From positions 1 to 64,000 of the forward strand of contig NZ_FORF01000013.1 in the NCBI RefSeq assembly GCF_900113935.1: a DNA stretch of 64,000 nt, given 5' to 3'. Within the stretch, counting starts at the first letter, position 1. Every line of letters begins with the position of its first letter. Below, one piece after another: positions 7,822 to 17,569 of the stretch. Source of the DNA: Aquamicrobium aerolatum DSM 21857 (GTDB lineage Bacteria; Pseudomonadota; Alphaproteobacteria; Rhizobiales; Rhizobiaceae). A program made the translations under genes and the position numbers. The notes beneath the pieces were generated by a model, which had not been told where the DNA came from, ran no database searches, and was given only the letters and a program-made list of their open reading frames with translations.

Positions 7822-8826
7822 TTACTGGCAGGTGACCGGCGTCTGCGGGACGTAGTCGTTGGTGTAGTAGTCGGTCACCGGACGGTCGGCTGGGACACCC
7901 ATGGCGGTGGTCATGACGTCGTACATCTTGTCCCATGTCGCGGCGTCGGTGACGCCGATGCTGTCGCCAGCACCGCCGGGGCAGACCGAGTTGAAGCTGT
8001 AGACCGCGCCCTGCATCAGCGCATCATGCGTCAGTTGCGTCTCCGGGAACATTTCCTTCAGCGTATCGACGGCCGTCTTCGGGTCCTTCATCGCTTCCTG
8101 CCAGCCTTGTGCGGTCGCCTCGATGAAGCGACGGAACATGTCCGGGTTTTCCTTCAGCTTGTCGTCGAGCGCGACAAGGCTGAGGCTGGCGAGCGGCACG
8201 CCATGATCGTAGAAATACATGTTGCTGGCCTTGTAGCCTTCGGCGGCCAGCGGCACGACAACGTTCTCCGGCGTCCGCGCCACCGCGTCGACCTGACCGG
8301 AAGTCAACAGACCGATGAAGGCCGTGTCGGAAGCGTTGATGATCTCGACATCGGATTCGCTGATGCCGTTGGCCTTGAGAAAGACGGGGATCAGCGGCAC
8401 AGCGGCTGCGCCTGGATTGACGGCAAGACGCTTGCCGACGAGATCCTTGGGCTCATTGATGTTTGCTGTCTCAAGCGACTGAACACCGAACTGGCCTGAC
8501 TTCCAGATCGTCGAGATGATGCGGATCGGGGCGCCCTGCGCCGCGATATTGATAGCGGCAACCGTGTCGGCAAAGCCAAGCTCGACCTGCCCGCTTGCGA
8601 CCAGCTGCGCGGCGACGGCCGAGCCGCGGCCCTCGATCAGCGTCACGTCGAGATTGTGCTTGTCATAGATGCCGAGCTTTTCAGCCATGACGAAGCCGAG
8701 ATGCGCGGAATCAGCGGTCCAGTTCATCTGCATCGAAATCTTGTCCTGCGCATAGGCGCTGCCAAATGGCAGGGCGGACACGACTGCGAGCATCGCAAGC
8801 GTCTTTTTCGATAGAATTTTTGACAT
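7822..8826 (-). CDS. ABC transporter substrate-binding protein (NMT1/THI5-like)
   Basis: A 334-residue periplasmic solute-binding protein of the NMT1/SsuA/TauA type. A Sec signal peptide is clear (hydrophobic core at about 8-22, cleavage after SAYA near residue 26). It starts at the ATG at 8826 behind a strong AGGAGG. The mature protein has the family features GRGSAVAAQLVASGQVELGFAD and the hinge regions. It captures the substrate and delivers it to the two permeases encoded on either side. Family members bind taurine, alkanesulfonates, nitrate, pyrimidine precursors or aromatic acids, so specificity cannot be read off. Paired cysteines near the C-terminus (Cys in NSVCPGG and the last Cys) may form a disulfide. 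Confidence 0.92.
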   Translation of the reverse strand: MSKILSKKTLAMLAVVSALPFGSAYAQDKISMQMNWTADSAHLGFVMAEKLGIYDKHNLDVTLIEGRGSAVAAQLVASGQVELGFADTVAAINIAAQGAPIRIISTIWKSGQFGVQSLETANINEPKDLVGKRLAVNPGAAAVPLIPVFLKANGISESDVEIINASDTAFIGLLTSGQVDAVARTPENVVVPLAAEGYKASNMYFYDHGVPLASLSLVALDDKLKENPDMFRRFIEATAQGWQEAMKDPKTAVDTLKEMFPETQLTHDALMQGAVYSFNSVCPGGAGDSIGVTDAATWDKMYDVMTTAMGVPADRPVTDYYTNDYVPQTPVTCQ

Positions 8827-8864
8827 TTAATATCCTCCTAGAAAGCAGATTTTGGTGCCCGGCA

Positions 8865-9626
8865 TCAAACGCTCCGCCAGGGCAGGAGCAACCTTTCAAC
8901 CAATGTGACCAGACCGCTCAGCACCACTCCGATCATCGAGGCGACCATGAGGATGGCGAAAAGCAGCGGCGTGTTGGAACTGTCCATGGCGCGCAGCACG
9001 AGATAGCCAAGCCCGCTCTGGGAATTGAGCCATTCGACGACGATCACCACTGTGACGGCCACAACGGCGGTGATCCTGAAGCCCGAAAAGATGTAGGGTG
9101 CAGCCGAGGGCAGCTCGAATTTGGTGAACGTCTGCCACCACGACGCGCCCATCGAGCGGCTGAGATAATATTGCCGCTTGTCGATCGCGCGAAACCCTGT
9201 GGCGCTGTCGACCAGCACCGGGAAAAACGTGATCAGCGCGGTCAACAGGATTTTTGGGAAATCGGCAAAGCCGAACCAGACCAGCAGCAGCGGCGCCAGC
9301 GTGATCTTGGGCATGCCCTGAATGAACACGACGATCGGATAGAGAATCTGGTCGGCGAGACGGAAACGGGCGATGAGATAGGCGAGGATGATGCCGGGGA
9401 TGGCCCCGGCGACAAAGCCGTAGAGAATGAGCTTGGTCGTAATCAGGCCGTGACGGGCGAGCCGTTCGTGGTCGATGACGAGTTGCGAGAGGAACGCGCT
9501 CGGGGCGGGCAGGATGAAGCTGGGCACCTCGAACCAGCGGACGAGGAATTCCCAGATCAGAAGCAATCCGGCAAACCAGATGATCGGTTCGGCAATCTGG
9601 CGGGCGGATGAAAGGGGGCTCTTCAA
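8865..9626 (-). CDS. NitT/TauT-type ABC transporter permease (copy 1)
   Basis: A 253-residue inner-membrane permease of the BPD_transp_1 family with about six helices and an EAA-like loop around SRSMGASWWQTFTKFELP. The start appears to be TTG at 9626, whose G-A overlaps the TGA stop of the iclR gene (TTGA, 4-nt overlap), so it is translationally coupled to the regulator. The binding-protein gene follows after 38 nt. Having two non-identical permease genes with a single ATPase is uncommon in this transporter class, where the permease is normally a homodimer. Confidence 0.88.
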   Translation of the reverse strand: MKSPLSSARQIAEPIIWFAGLLLIWEFLVRWFEVPSFILPAPSAFLSQLVIDHERLARHGLITTKLILYGFVAGAIPGIILAYLIARFRLADQILYPIVVFIQGMPKITLAPLLLVWFGFADFPKILLTALITFFPVLVDSATGFRAIDKRQYYLSRSMGASWWQTFTKFELPSAAPYIFSGFRITAVVAVTVVIVVEWLNSQSGLGYLVLRAMDSSNTPLLFAILMVASMIGVVLSGLVTLVERLLLPWRSV

Positions 9627-10444
9627 GGCGTAGGCCTTTCATTGACGCTGACCACGTTTGCACGCTGCCGCGACCGTACGGCCCAGATGGCGGCGATATC
9701 CTGCGCCGCCTTGTGCAAGGCAGCGACGAGCGTGTCGTAGCGGTCGGGGGCAATCCGGATGGCGGGGCCGGCGACGCTGATTGTGCCGGCGACGGGCGCA
9801 TCGACAAGCGGGCTGGCGAAAAACGGAACGGCAAGCGCTGCCGTGCCCTGTTCGGCTTCTTCCAGTGAAAGCCCATAGCCGCGCTCGCGCGCGACCCGTA
9901 GGCGGTCCCGCAATTCGTCGATGGTTTGCGCGCTGTTCGGCCCCAGCGGTCGGTTGGCCTGAAAGCCACGGGCAAACACGATGCGCACCGCTTCATCTTC
10001 CGGCAGGGTCGACAGCCAGGCTTTGCCGTTCGCGGTAGCGTGGAGGATGATTTCCTGCCCCATATCCGGGTCGTAGCGCAGGCCCGAGGTTGCCCCCTGG
10101 GCACGCGCGACCCAGACGAGGTCTTCGCCCTCGACGATGGCAAGGCGGCAATATTCGCGCGTCTCGCGCGCCAGATTGTCGAGCACCGCCTGCACGATAT
10201 CGGGCACCGCACGCGCATCGAGATTGCGAAATGCCAGCGTGCTCATGCGCAGCGACAGCGAATATTTCTGGCTGAGCGGATCCTGAACGACCCAGCCATG
10301 GTTCAACAGCGTGACGATCAGCCGGTGAACGGCACTGGCCGGCATATCGAGACGGACAGCAAGTTCTGTCACCTCGACGGGTTCACGCTCGTTGGCAAGG
10401 ACTTCGAGCAGGGCCAAGCATCGGCTTACGGCGGCAACGGTCAA
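9623..10444 (-). CDS. IclR family transcriptional regulator
   Basis: A 273-residue IclR-type regulator with an N-terminal winged helix-turn-helix (about residues 5-65, VTELAVRLDMPASAVHRLI being the recognition region) and a C-terminal GAF-like effector domain (about 80-255). The start is a TTG at 10444 with an excellent GGAGGAA seven nt upstream. It is the first gene of the transporter/dehydrogenase operon, and a triple half-site operator lies about 40 nt upstream, so autoregulation is likely. A near copy of the operator lies in the divergent promoter at the other end of the island, so it probably governs all ten genes. The inducer is presumably the imported compound or an intermediate. Confidence 0.93.
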   Translation of the reverse strand: MTVAAVSRCLALLEVLANEREPVEVTELAVRLDMPASAVHRLIVTLLNHGWVVQDPLSQKYSLSLRMSTLAFRNLDARAVPDIVQAVLDNLARETREYCRLAIVEGEDLVWVARAQGATSGLRYDPDMGQEIILHATANGKAWLSTLPEDEAVRIVFARGFQANRPLGPNSAQTIDELRDRLRVARERGYGLSLEEAEQGTAALAVPFFASPLVDAPVAGTISVAGPAIRIAPDRYDTLVAALHKAAQDIAAIWAVRSRQRANVVSVNERPTP

Positions 10445-10480
10445 GACAGGTTCCTCCTGGAGAGAATTCTAGATCAACTG

Positions 10481-10504
10481 ATTCCAAAATGGAATAGCAT
10501 TCCA
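10481..10504. promoter_or_regulatory. Predicted IclR-family operator, copy 2
   Basis: Three perfect half-sites (ATTCCA, TGGAAT, ATTCCA) alternate with 3-nt spacers. The right pair forms the perfect palindrome TGGAATAGCATTCCA (10490-10504). The site lies about 40 nt upstream of the iclR start and matches the copy at 1560-1583 at 19 of 24 positions. It is the likely autoregulatory and operon-control site. Confidence 0.72.
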
Positions 10505-10832
10505 GTTTTATGTTTTGTTGAGTGGCAATCGGAAAGATGTCCTATCATGACGACAGCTTTTTGGATCGGCTCTGGTGGTGCACGATGGTTGGTCGAAAAT
10601 CTGCGCCAGGCTGCAGTGACGATTCAATCATTTGAGCCAAAGCATGGTACGATTTTGATGAAGTCGAGGAATGTGGCGGCCAGCGATTCCAGATCGCCGG
10701 CTATTGCCTCAAGCGGCTGGTCGAACACCGTCATCTCGATCCAGCGGTAGAGGCGCCGTTGGCCGTCTGATAGGGGGCGAACCGTTCTGTGCGGAAGTCG
10801 CGCCGTCCTGAAACCTGAATTTGTTGCTGCAG
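10505..10832. other. Intergenic stretch with a possible gene remnant on the minus strand
   Basis: No intact gene is supported. On the minus strand an open frame runs to a stop at 10624 and reads LYRWIEMTVFDQPLEA followed by a plausible helix. The neighbouring frame just upstream reads FAPYQTANGA, as though one reading frame had been broken by a frameshift. The only ATG, at 10734, would give 36 residues. I do not recognise the parent protein. Confidence 0.25.
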
Positions 10833-10905
10833 TCTAGAGCGATTCCAGCAAAGGTGCGAAGCCGCTTTGCGTTTGGAATTGCGCTGAAAAACGGAAATGA
10901 TCTAG
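10833..10905. repeat. Rhizobial-type intergenic palindromic repeat
   Basis: The segment runs from TCTAGAGCGATTCCA to a closing GATCTAGC and contains an inverted repeat (GCGATTCCA with TGGAATTGC) around a GC-rich core. This resembles the dispersed palindromic elements common between genes in Mesorhizobium and relatives. It abuts the stop codon of the DUF423 gene and could act as its terminator or mRNA 3' structure. Its ATTCCA arms are part of the repeat and should not be taken for an IclR site. Confidence 0.5.
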
Positions 10906-11258
10906 CTTTTCTCGCGCAGCGTCACAGCGGAGGCGGCGAGTACCAGCCAGCCGAGTATCATAGATGTGCCGCCGAGCGGAGCGGCCATCGGAAACAGCCG
11001 GGTTCCGACATAGTGGCGGATCAGCAAATCGCCGGCAAACAAGAGCACGCCGACCAGCAGGATCGCGCCGCCAATCGCCAGCACCCGCCCGCGTCCAAAC
11101 AGTCCGATGGCAAGCAGCGCCGGGGCGTGGGCCAGCAGGAAGCTCGCCGCTGTCGCGACATTGCCGCCACCAGCATGAGCCGCCGCCGCTGACAGCGCAA
11201 CGCCGGCAGCGCCGAAGAGGCCACCGGCAAGGGTGAAGACGGTGCGCATGGTTGTCAT
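10902..11258 (-). CDS. DUF423 family small membrane protein
   Basis: A 118-residue inner-membrane protein of the DUF423 family (YgdD-like), with about four hydrophobic helices and the conserved LAHAPALLAIGL and PLGGTSMILGWL stretches. Function is unknown. The start is the ATG at 11258, with GGAG 8 nt upstream; longer in-frame starts have no such site. It stands alone on the minus strand after the two DUF1801 genes, 66 nt away, and may be co-transcribed with them. Confidence 0.88.
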   Translation of the reverse strand: MTTMRTVFTLAGGLFGAAGVALSAAAAHAGGGNVATAASFLLAHAPALLAIGLFGRGRVLAIGGAILLVGVLLFAGDLLIRHYVGTRLFPMAAPLGGTSMILGWLVLAASAVTLREKS

Positions 11259-11324
11259 CGGTAAACTCCGGTCGCGGCAGGAATGGTACGCTGTGCATAG
11301 CAACATCGCGGCGCCGGAGCGAGA

Positions 11325-11711
11325 TCATTTGCGCCTGGCGGGCTTTGGCAGGTTGAGCGCGATGGCGGCGCGGATGAGCGCGGTGAATGCGGCGGCGTCG
11401 ACGGTCTCGCCTTCGCGCAGGTCGATGGCGCGGCGGGTGTTGCCGTCAAGACTGGCGTTGAACAGGCCGGCCGGATCGGCGAGCGCTGCGCCCTTGGCGA
11501 AAGTCAGCTTGACCACCGCCTTGTAGACTTCGCCGGTGCAGATGATGCCGCTTTGCGACCACACCGGCACGCCGCGCCATTTGATTTCCTCGACGATGTC
11601 GGGATCGGCTTGCAGGATGATGCTGCGCATGGCGGCCAGCGTCTGGCCGCGCCAGTCGGAGAGCGCCTCGATCTTGGCGTCGATCTGTGCGGCAGCGGTC
11701 GGGTTTGTCAT
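11325..11711 (-). CDS. DUF1801 domain protein (first of tandem pair)
   Basis: A 128-residue soluble protein of the DUF1801 (YdhG-like) family. The conserved core is visible: an early helix with LRGQTL-like residues, then EEIKWRGVPVWSQSG and a TFAKGAAL strand. The biochemical role of the family is not established. It follows another DUF1801 gene by 11 nt in the same direction, so they are probably one transcript. The two are too different to be a recent duplication. Confidence 0.85.
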   Translation of the reverse strand: MTNPTAAAQIDAKIEALSDWRGQTLAAMRSIILQADPDIVEEIKWRGVPVWSQSGIICTGEVYKAVVKLTFAKGAALADPAGLFNASLDGNTRRAIDLREGETVDAAAFTALIRAAIALNLPKPARRK

Positions 11712-11722
11712 CGGCCTGCTTC

Positions 11723-12154
11723 CTACATCTTTTCGCCGGGTAGCTGGCTTGCCTGTTCCACCCAGTCGGCAAACTGGGCTTCGTCAAAAGGCGCGTCTTC
11801 GTAAATGTCGAGATAGCGCACATGTTGTTGTTTCGACTTGCCCGGCGGCAGTGGCGTCAGCGCCGCACCGCGGAAGAACGCCACCTTCACGTATTTCGTC
11901 ATGCAGTGAAAGCTGAGGAACCAGAGGTCATTCCTGGTGCCATAGAACGGTGAGTTCCATTTCACCGCCTTGGCAACGTCTGGAACAGTGCGCGTGACGA
12001 TGGCGTCGAGGTGCGCGCCGAGATCGCGCTTCCAGCCCGGCATGGCGGCGATATAGGCCTGCACGGGTGCGTCGCCAAAGCCTTTGGCGATCTGTGGATT
12101 GCCGCCGGACAACAGCACGACGGTATCCGGGTTTGGTGGCTTGTCCTGCGCCAT
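11723..12154 (-). CDS. DUF1801 domain protein (second of tandem pair)
   Basis: A 143-residue DUF1801 family protein. The characteristic block KAVKWNSPFYGTRNDLWFLSF aligns with the EEIKWRGVPVW block of its downstream neighbour. The start is the ATG at 12154 behind GGAAG. It is the first gene of a small minus-strand group (DUF1801, DUF1801, DUF423) that is divergent from dnaK. No enzymatic motif is recognised. Confidence 0.85.
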   Translation of the reverse strand: MAQDKPPNPDTVVLLSGGNPQIAKGFGDAPVQAYIAAMPGWKRDLGAHLDAIVTRTVPDVAKAVKWNSPFYGTRNDLWFLSFHCMTKYVKVAFFRGAALTPLPPGKSKQQHVRYLDIYEDAPFDEAQFADWVEQASQLPGEKM

Positions 12155-12485
12155 GCAGCTTCCTATCTCTCGCCCGGACCAGAATAAAGCATGTTGTTGG
12201 CGGAGTCTGCACGCGGCAGATGAAGAGATGTGGCCGGGTTTCCGAAGAGGCTGTGTTGCCCCCGCGACCTGCGCAATCTAGAAGAAGCCGGTTTGGGTGC
12301 TCACATGCAGCTTTTGCCATCGATCAACGTGCTAAAGCCGCTTGCACCCCCAAACGACGGTTCTTATATACGCCGCAACATCACGGGAACGTCAGAACGA
12401 CGCGCCGGTGAATATCGAGTTGTAAGGGGCCGTCCCCGGAACGCCTGATTGGGTCCATGACGGTCTGCTAAAGGAGAGAATGAAC
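12155..12485. other. Divergent intergenic region upstream of dnaK
   Basis: No gene is supported. The stretch separates the minus-strand DUF1801 gene from dnaK and holds the predicted heat-shock promoter (12341-12370) and a roughly 110-nt dnaK leader ending in the GGAGAG ribosome site at 12473-12478. Confidence 0.5.
12341..12370 (+). promoter_or_regulatory. Predicted RpoH (sigma-32) promoter of dnaK
   Basis: CTTG at 12341-12344 and CTTATATA at 12363-12370 are separated by 18 nt. This fits the alphaproteobacterial heat-shock promoter pattern (CTTG, then C-Y-TATNT). It is about 115 nt upstream of the dnaK start. Confidence 0.65.
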
Positions 12486-14408
<1,923 letters not shown>

Positions 14409-14427
14409 TCCGGTCAGGCTGAAGACG

Positions 14428-14452
14428 AAAACCCGGCCTAGCGCCGGGTTTT
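14428..14452 (+). terminator. Rho-independent terminator between dnaK and dnaJ
   Basis: A 10-bp perfect stem (AAAACCCGGC at 14428-14437 with GCCGGGTTTT at 14443-14452) with a 5-nt loop; the second arm ends in TTTT. It lies 20 nt after the dnaK stop and probably allows partial read-through to dnaJ. Confidence 0.8.
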
Positions 14453-14602
14453 CCATAGGTGGCCGATGCGGCAACGCTGGCCCGGTGCTTTCGAAAGATG
14501 GTGTTTCTGGTAAGGCCCACCAAGGCGGTGCAGCCATGCGGATGATCTACCCCATGCGTCCTGCGCTCAGAACCAAGGCGGGCTCCTCGCCCAGGGAAGA
14601 CG

Positions 14603-15730
14603 ATGAAGGCTGATTTCTACGAAACGCTGGGTGTCCAGAAGGATGCCGACGAGAAGGAACTGAAAAGCGCGTTCCGCAAGCTCGCGATGAAGTTCCATCC
14701 CGACCGCAACCCCGGCGATGACGCGGCAGAGCACAAGTTCAAAGAGATCAATGAAGCGTATGAAACGCTGAAGGATCCCCAGAAACGTGCTGCCTATGAC
14801 CGCTTCGGCCATGCCGCATTCGAAAACGGCGGCATGGGTGGCGGCCAGGGTTTTGGCGGTGGCGGCTTCGCCGACATCTTCGAAGACATTTTCGGCGACA
14901 TGATGGGTCGTTCACGCCGTTCTTCCGGCGGACGCGAGCGCGGGGCGGACCTGCGCTACAACATGGAAATATCGCTGGAAGAAGCGTTCACCGGCAAGAC
15001 GGCACAGATCCATGTGCCCGCGTCGATCACGTGCGACGATTGCTCAGGTTCCGGCGCCAAGCCAGGAACCCAGCCGGTGACGTGCTCCATGTGCGCCGGC
15101 CATGGCAAGGTCCGCGCCAGTCAGGGCTTCTTCTCGATCGAACGCACCTGCCCCCAGTGTCAGGGCCGTGGCCAGACGATCGCGGATCCGTGTCCGAAAT
15201 GCGCGGGGCAGGGCCGTGTCACGGAAGAACGGACTTTGTCCGTCAATATCCCGGCGGGTATCGAGGACGGCACCCGCATTCGCCTCTCGGGCGAGGGAGA
15301 AGCCGGACTTCGCGGCGGACCGTCAGGAGACCTCTATATCTTCTTGTCGGTGAAACCGCATGAGTTCTTTCAGCGCGACGGTGCAGACCTGTTCTGCAAG
15401 GTGCCGATCTCAATGACGACCGCGGCATTGGGAGGTGCGTTCGAAGTCACGACGCTGGATGGTTCACAGGCGCGCGTGAAGGTGCCGGAGGGCACCCAGA
15501 ATGCGATGCAGTTCCGTCTCAAGGGCAAGGGCATGCCCATCCTGCGGCAAGCGGCGGTCGGCGATCTCTACATCCAGGTGGCGATTGAGACGCCGCAAAA
15601 TCTGACAAAGCGGCAGCGCGAGCTGCTGCAGGAGTTCGAGCAGATTTCGTCGCACGAGAACAACCCCCAGTCGACCGGGTTTTTCTCGCGCATGAAGGAC
15701 TTTTTCGAAACTTTCGGTGAACGGAGCTGA
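14603..15730 (+). CDS. dnaJ: Chaperone protein DnaJ (Hsp40)
   Basis: A 375-residue class I J-protein that stimulates DnaK ATPase and hands it unfolded clients. The J domain (1-70) carries the HPD motif at 32-34. A Gly/Phe-rich linker follows (about 77-95). Four CxxCxGxG-type zinc repeats (about 144-203) and the C-terminal substrate-binding domains complete the standard layout. It lies 194 nt downstream of dnaK, with a terminator hairpin between them, and is followed by its own hairpin. Confidence 0.98.
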   Translation: MKADFYETLGVQKDADEKELKSAFRKLAMKFHPDRNPGDDAAEHKFKEINEAYETLKDPQKRAAYDRFGHAAFENGGMGGGQGFGGGGFADIFEDIFGDMMGRSRRSSGGRERGADLRYNMEISLEEAFTGKTAQIHVPASITCDDCSGSGAKPGTQPVTCSMCAGHGKVRASQGFFSIERTCPQCQGRGQTIADPCPKCAGQGRVTEERTLSVNIPAGIEDGTRIRLSGEGEAGLRGGPSGDLYIFLSVKPHEFFQRDGADLFCKVPISMTTAALGGAFEVTTLDGSQARVKVPEGTQNAMQFRLKGKGMPILRQAAVGDLYIQVAIETPQNLTKRQRELLQEFEQISSHENNPQSTGFFSRMKDFFETFGERS

Positions 15731-15772
15731 ATTCGACACAGAATTGTCGTGGTCCCCTGATAGTTTCTACGA

Positions 15773-15800
15773 AGGTCTTGCGCGGGGAAACGCAAGACCT
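15773..15800 (+). terminator. Hairpin terminator after dnaJ
   Basis: A perfect 10-bp stem (AGGTCTTGCG at 15773-15782 with CGCAAGACCT at 15791-15800) and an 8-nt loop lie 43 nt after dnaJ. The T-run is short (AGTTTGG), so efficiency may be moderate. Confidence 0.6.
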
Positions 15801-15840
15801 AGTTTGGGGACCGTAAGTTCGATCAGGAGGCGACACACGG

Positions 15841-16306
15841 ATGGCAGACACACCACGTAGGTCGCTCGGTGCTTGAGCTGGGCCCCGGCACCGGCGTCAT
15901 CACGAAGGCAATATTGGCGACCGGGATTGCGCCTGAAAAACTGATCTGCGTGGAATTTTCCCCGGAGTTCGTTGGTCATTTGCGCGCCAATTATCCCGGC
16001 GTCAATATCATTCAGGGCGACGCCTTCAACCTCGATGATACCCTGTCTGACAAGCGCGATACTGTTTTCGACAGCATCATCTCGGGCGTTCCGCTTCTCA
16101 ATTTCCCGGTGCACCAGCGTGTTGCCTATATCGAGGATTTGCTCGCTCGCCTGCCGGCGGGCCGCCCTGTGGTGCAGCTCACCTATGGTCCCAAATCGCC
16201 GGTGCCGCCCGGGCTTGGCAACTACACTGTCGAGCATTTCGACTTTATCCTGCGCAACATTCCACCCACACAACTGTGGATCTACCGGCGCGCTCACGCG
16301 TCCTGA
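15841..16306 (+). pseudogene. pmtA: Phospholipid N-methyltransferase with internal deletion and frameshift
   Basis: The C-terminal three quarters match a rhizobial-type PmtA, which methylates phosphatidylethanolamine to phosphatidylcholine at the inner membrane. The SAM motif LELGPGTGVIT and the later PVVQLTYGP and NIPPTQLWIYRR stretches are intact. An AGGAGG and ATG at 15841 open the expected MADT start, but that frame stops after eleven codons. The methyltransferase frame resumes 28 nt further on without the roughly 50 residues normally lying between. The only in-frame start for the SAM domain is GTG 15869, with no ribosome site. The simplest reading is a deletion that removed the amphipathic N-terminal part and shifted the frame; an assembly or sequencing error is the alternative. 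Confidence 0.7.
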
Positions 16307-16393
16307 CCAAGCGTTATGCCCGTTCTCCGGGTGAGTTCCGCTTTGTCGCGATTTGGCCTATAGCCGAGACGACAGAGTTGGGCGGAGATCTAC

Positions 16394-16984
16394 ATGAATC
16401 CTAGAATTCTAGTGTTTGCGGGCTCGAACCGCACCGGCGCATTCAGCGGCAAGACCGCTGACGTGGCGCAAAAGGAACTGGCGCTGCAAGGGGCGGCAGT
16501 GACGCGCATCTCGCTGGCCGATTATCCGCTGCCGATCATGGATCAGGACCTCGAAAAAGAAAAAGGCATCCCGGACAATGCCTATAAGCTGGCGCGGCTG
16601 TTCGATGCCCACGACGCAATCCTGATCGCGACGCCGGAATATAATGGTTCGATCCCGCCACTGGTGAAGAACGTGCTCGACTGGATCAGTCGTATCAAGA
16701 CTGACGCAGACCGGCCGCTGCGGCCGCTGCCGGGCAAGGTGATGGCGATCTGCTCGTCCTCACCTGGGCACTTTGCCGGAATTCGCGCGGCCTCGCATCT
16801 GCGTCAGATCCTGGCACATTTGCAGGCTGAGGTCATCGCCACGCAGTGCTCGATACCGAATGCCGAGGAAGCTTTCGACGATGATGGCGAGTTTCGCGAA
16901 GAGCGCAACCGCCGCTCGATGAGGAGCGTTGCAACCAATCTGATCGATCGGGCGTCGCAGGTCTCGCGGCACGCTGACCGATGA
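16394..16984 (+). CDS. NADPH-dependent FMN reductase
   Basis: A 196-residue flavodoxin-fold reductase of the NAD(P)H-dependent FMN reductase family (ChrR/YieF/ArsH-like). The FMN phosphate loop GSNRTGAFS lies near the start and the isoalloxazine-contacting motif TPEYNGSIPPLVKNVLDW is central. These enzymes reduce quinones, chromate, azo dyes or free flavin in the cytoplasm. The ATG at 16394 follows GGAG at 8 nt. The stop overlaps the ATG of the phosphatase-like gene by 4 nt, so the two are co-translated, and pyrF follows closely. Confidence 0.92.
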   Translation: MNPRILVFAGSNRTGAFSGKTADVAQKELALQGAAVTRISLADYPLPIMDQDLEKEKGIPDNAYKLARLFDAHDAILIATPEYNGSIPPLVKNVLDWISRIKTDADRPLRPLPGKVMAICSSSPGHFAGIRAASHLRQILAHLQAEVIATQCSIPNAEEAFDDDGEFREERNRRSMRSVATNLIDRASQVSRHADR

Positions 16985-17556
16985 TCGTCTACTATCTTAC
17001 TCACCCGCAGGTGCAGATGGAACCGGACCGGCCCGTCGCGCTCTGGCGGCTGTCTGAGGTCGGGCGTGCCCGTGTGCACTCGGTGCTGGGGCGCAAGTGG
17101 GTCAGCGACGTTCAACGGATCATCTCGAGTGCCGAGACCAAGGCGGTCGAGACGGCATCAATCATCGGCGCGCATCTCGGCATCGCTGTCGAGTTTCATG
17201 AAGACATGGGAGAGAATGACCGCTCATCGACGGGTTTTCTTGAGCCAAAGGCGTTCGAGGCCGCAGCCGACTGCTTTTTCGGTGCGCCGCAAACAAGCTG
17301 GAACGGCTGGGAGCGGGCAGTGGACGCCGCAGATCGTATCGAAGCTTCGGTTCGTGCTGCGCTGGCGGCGCCGGCAGGGGCAGGACCGGTCCTTCTGGTC
17401 GGTCATGGGGCGGTTGGCACATTGCTGAAATGCCGGATTGCCGGGCAAGAGATTGATCGCCGCCACGATCAGCCGGCTGGCGGGGGCAATCTCTTTGCAT
17501 TCGATGTTGCAGCGGAGCGGGTGCTGTGCGACTGGACGGCGATGGAACAATATTGA
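16981..17556 (+). CDS. Histidine phosphatase superfamily protein with variant RHG motif
   Basis: A 191-residue member of the histidine phosphatase (phosphoglycerate mutase-like) superfamily. The catalytic histidine is kept at H8, but the usual RHG reads THP (YLTHPQ), so a phosphate-binding arginine and the glycine are missing. The second histidine is in VGHGAVGT (H142), and the [11 protein letters not shown] block matches the family SPxxRAxxTA motif with A in place of P and K in place of R. Such changes could mean altered substrate or loss of activity. Related proteins with THPQ are, to my recollection, common in Hyphomicrobiales, which argues for a conserved function. It overlaps the FMN reductase gene by 4 nt and precedes pyrF by 13 nt. 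Confidence 0.85.
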   Translation: MIVYYLTHPQVQMEPDRPVALWRLSEVGRARVHSVLGRKWVSDVQRIISSAETKAVETASIIGAHLGIAVEFHEDMGENDRSSTGFLEPKAFEAAADCFFGAPQTSWNGWERAVDAADRIEASVRAALAAPAGAGPVLLVGHGAVGTLLKCRIAGQEIDRRHDQPAGGGNLFAFDVAAERVLCDWTAMEQY

Positions 17557-17569
17557 AGGAGTGCCTCAG

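Noticed and set aside
9926-10750. A plus-strand frame running across iclR and its promoter region
   Set aside because: It is antisense to iclR for most of its length and has no similarity or ribosome site.
10840-10880. Third IclR operator (ATTCCA...TGGAAT)
   Set aside because: The arms are 24 nt apart and belong to a dispersed palindromic repeat, not the 3-nt-spaced layout of the two real sites.
15869-16306. Intact short PmtA starting at GTG 15869
   Set aside because: No ribosome site at proper distance, and the N-terminal membrane-binding region of the family would be missing; a deletion is more likely.
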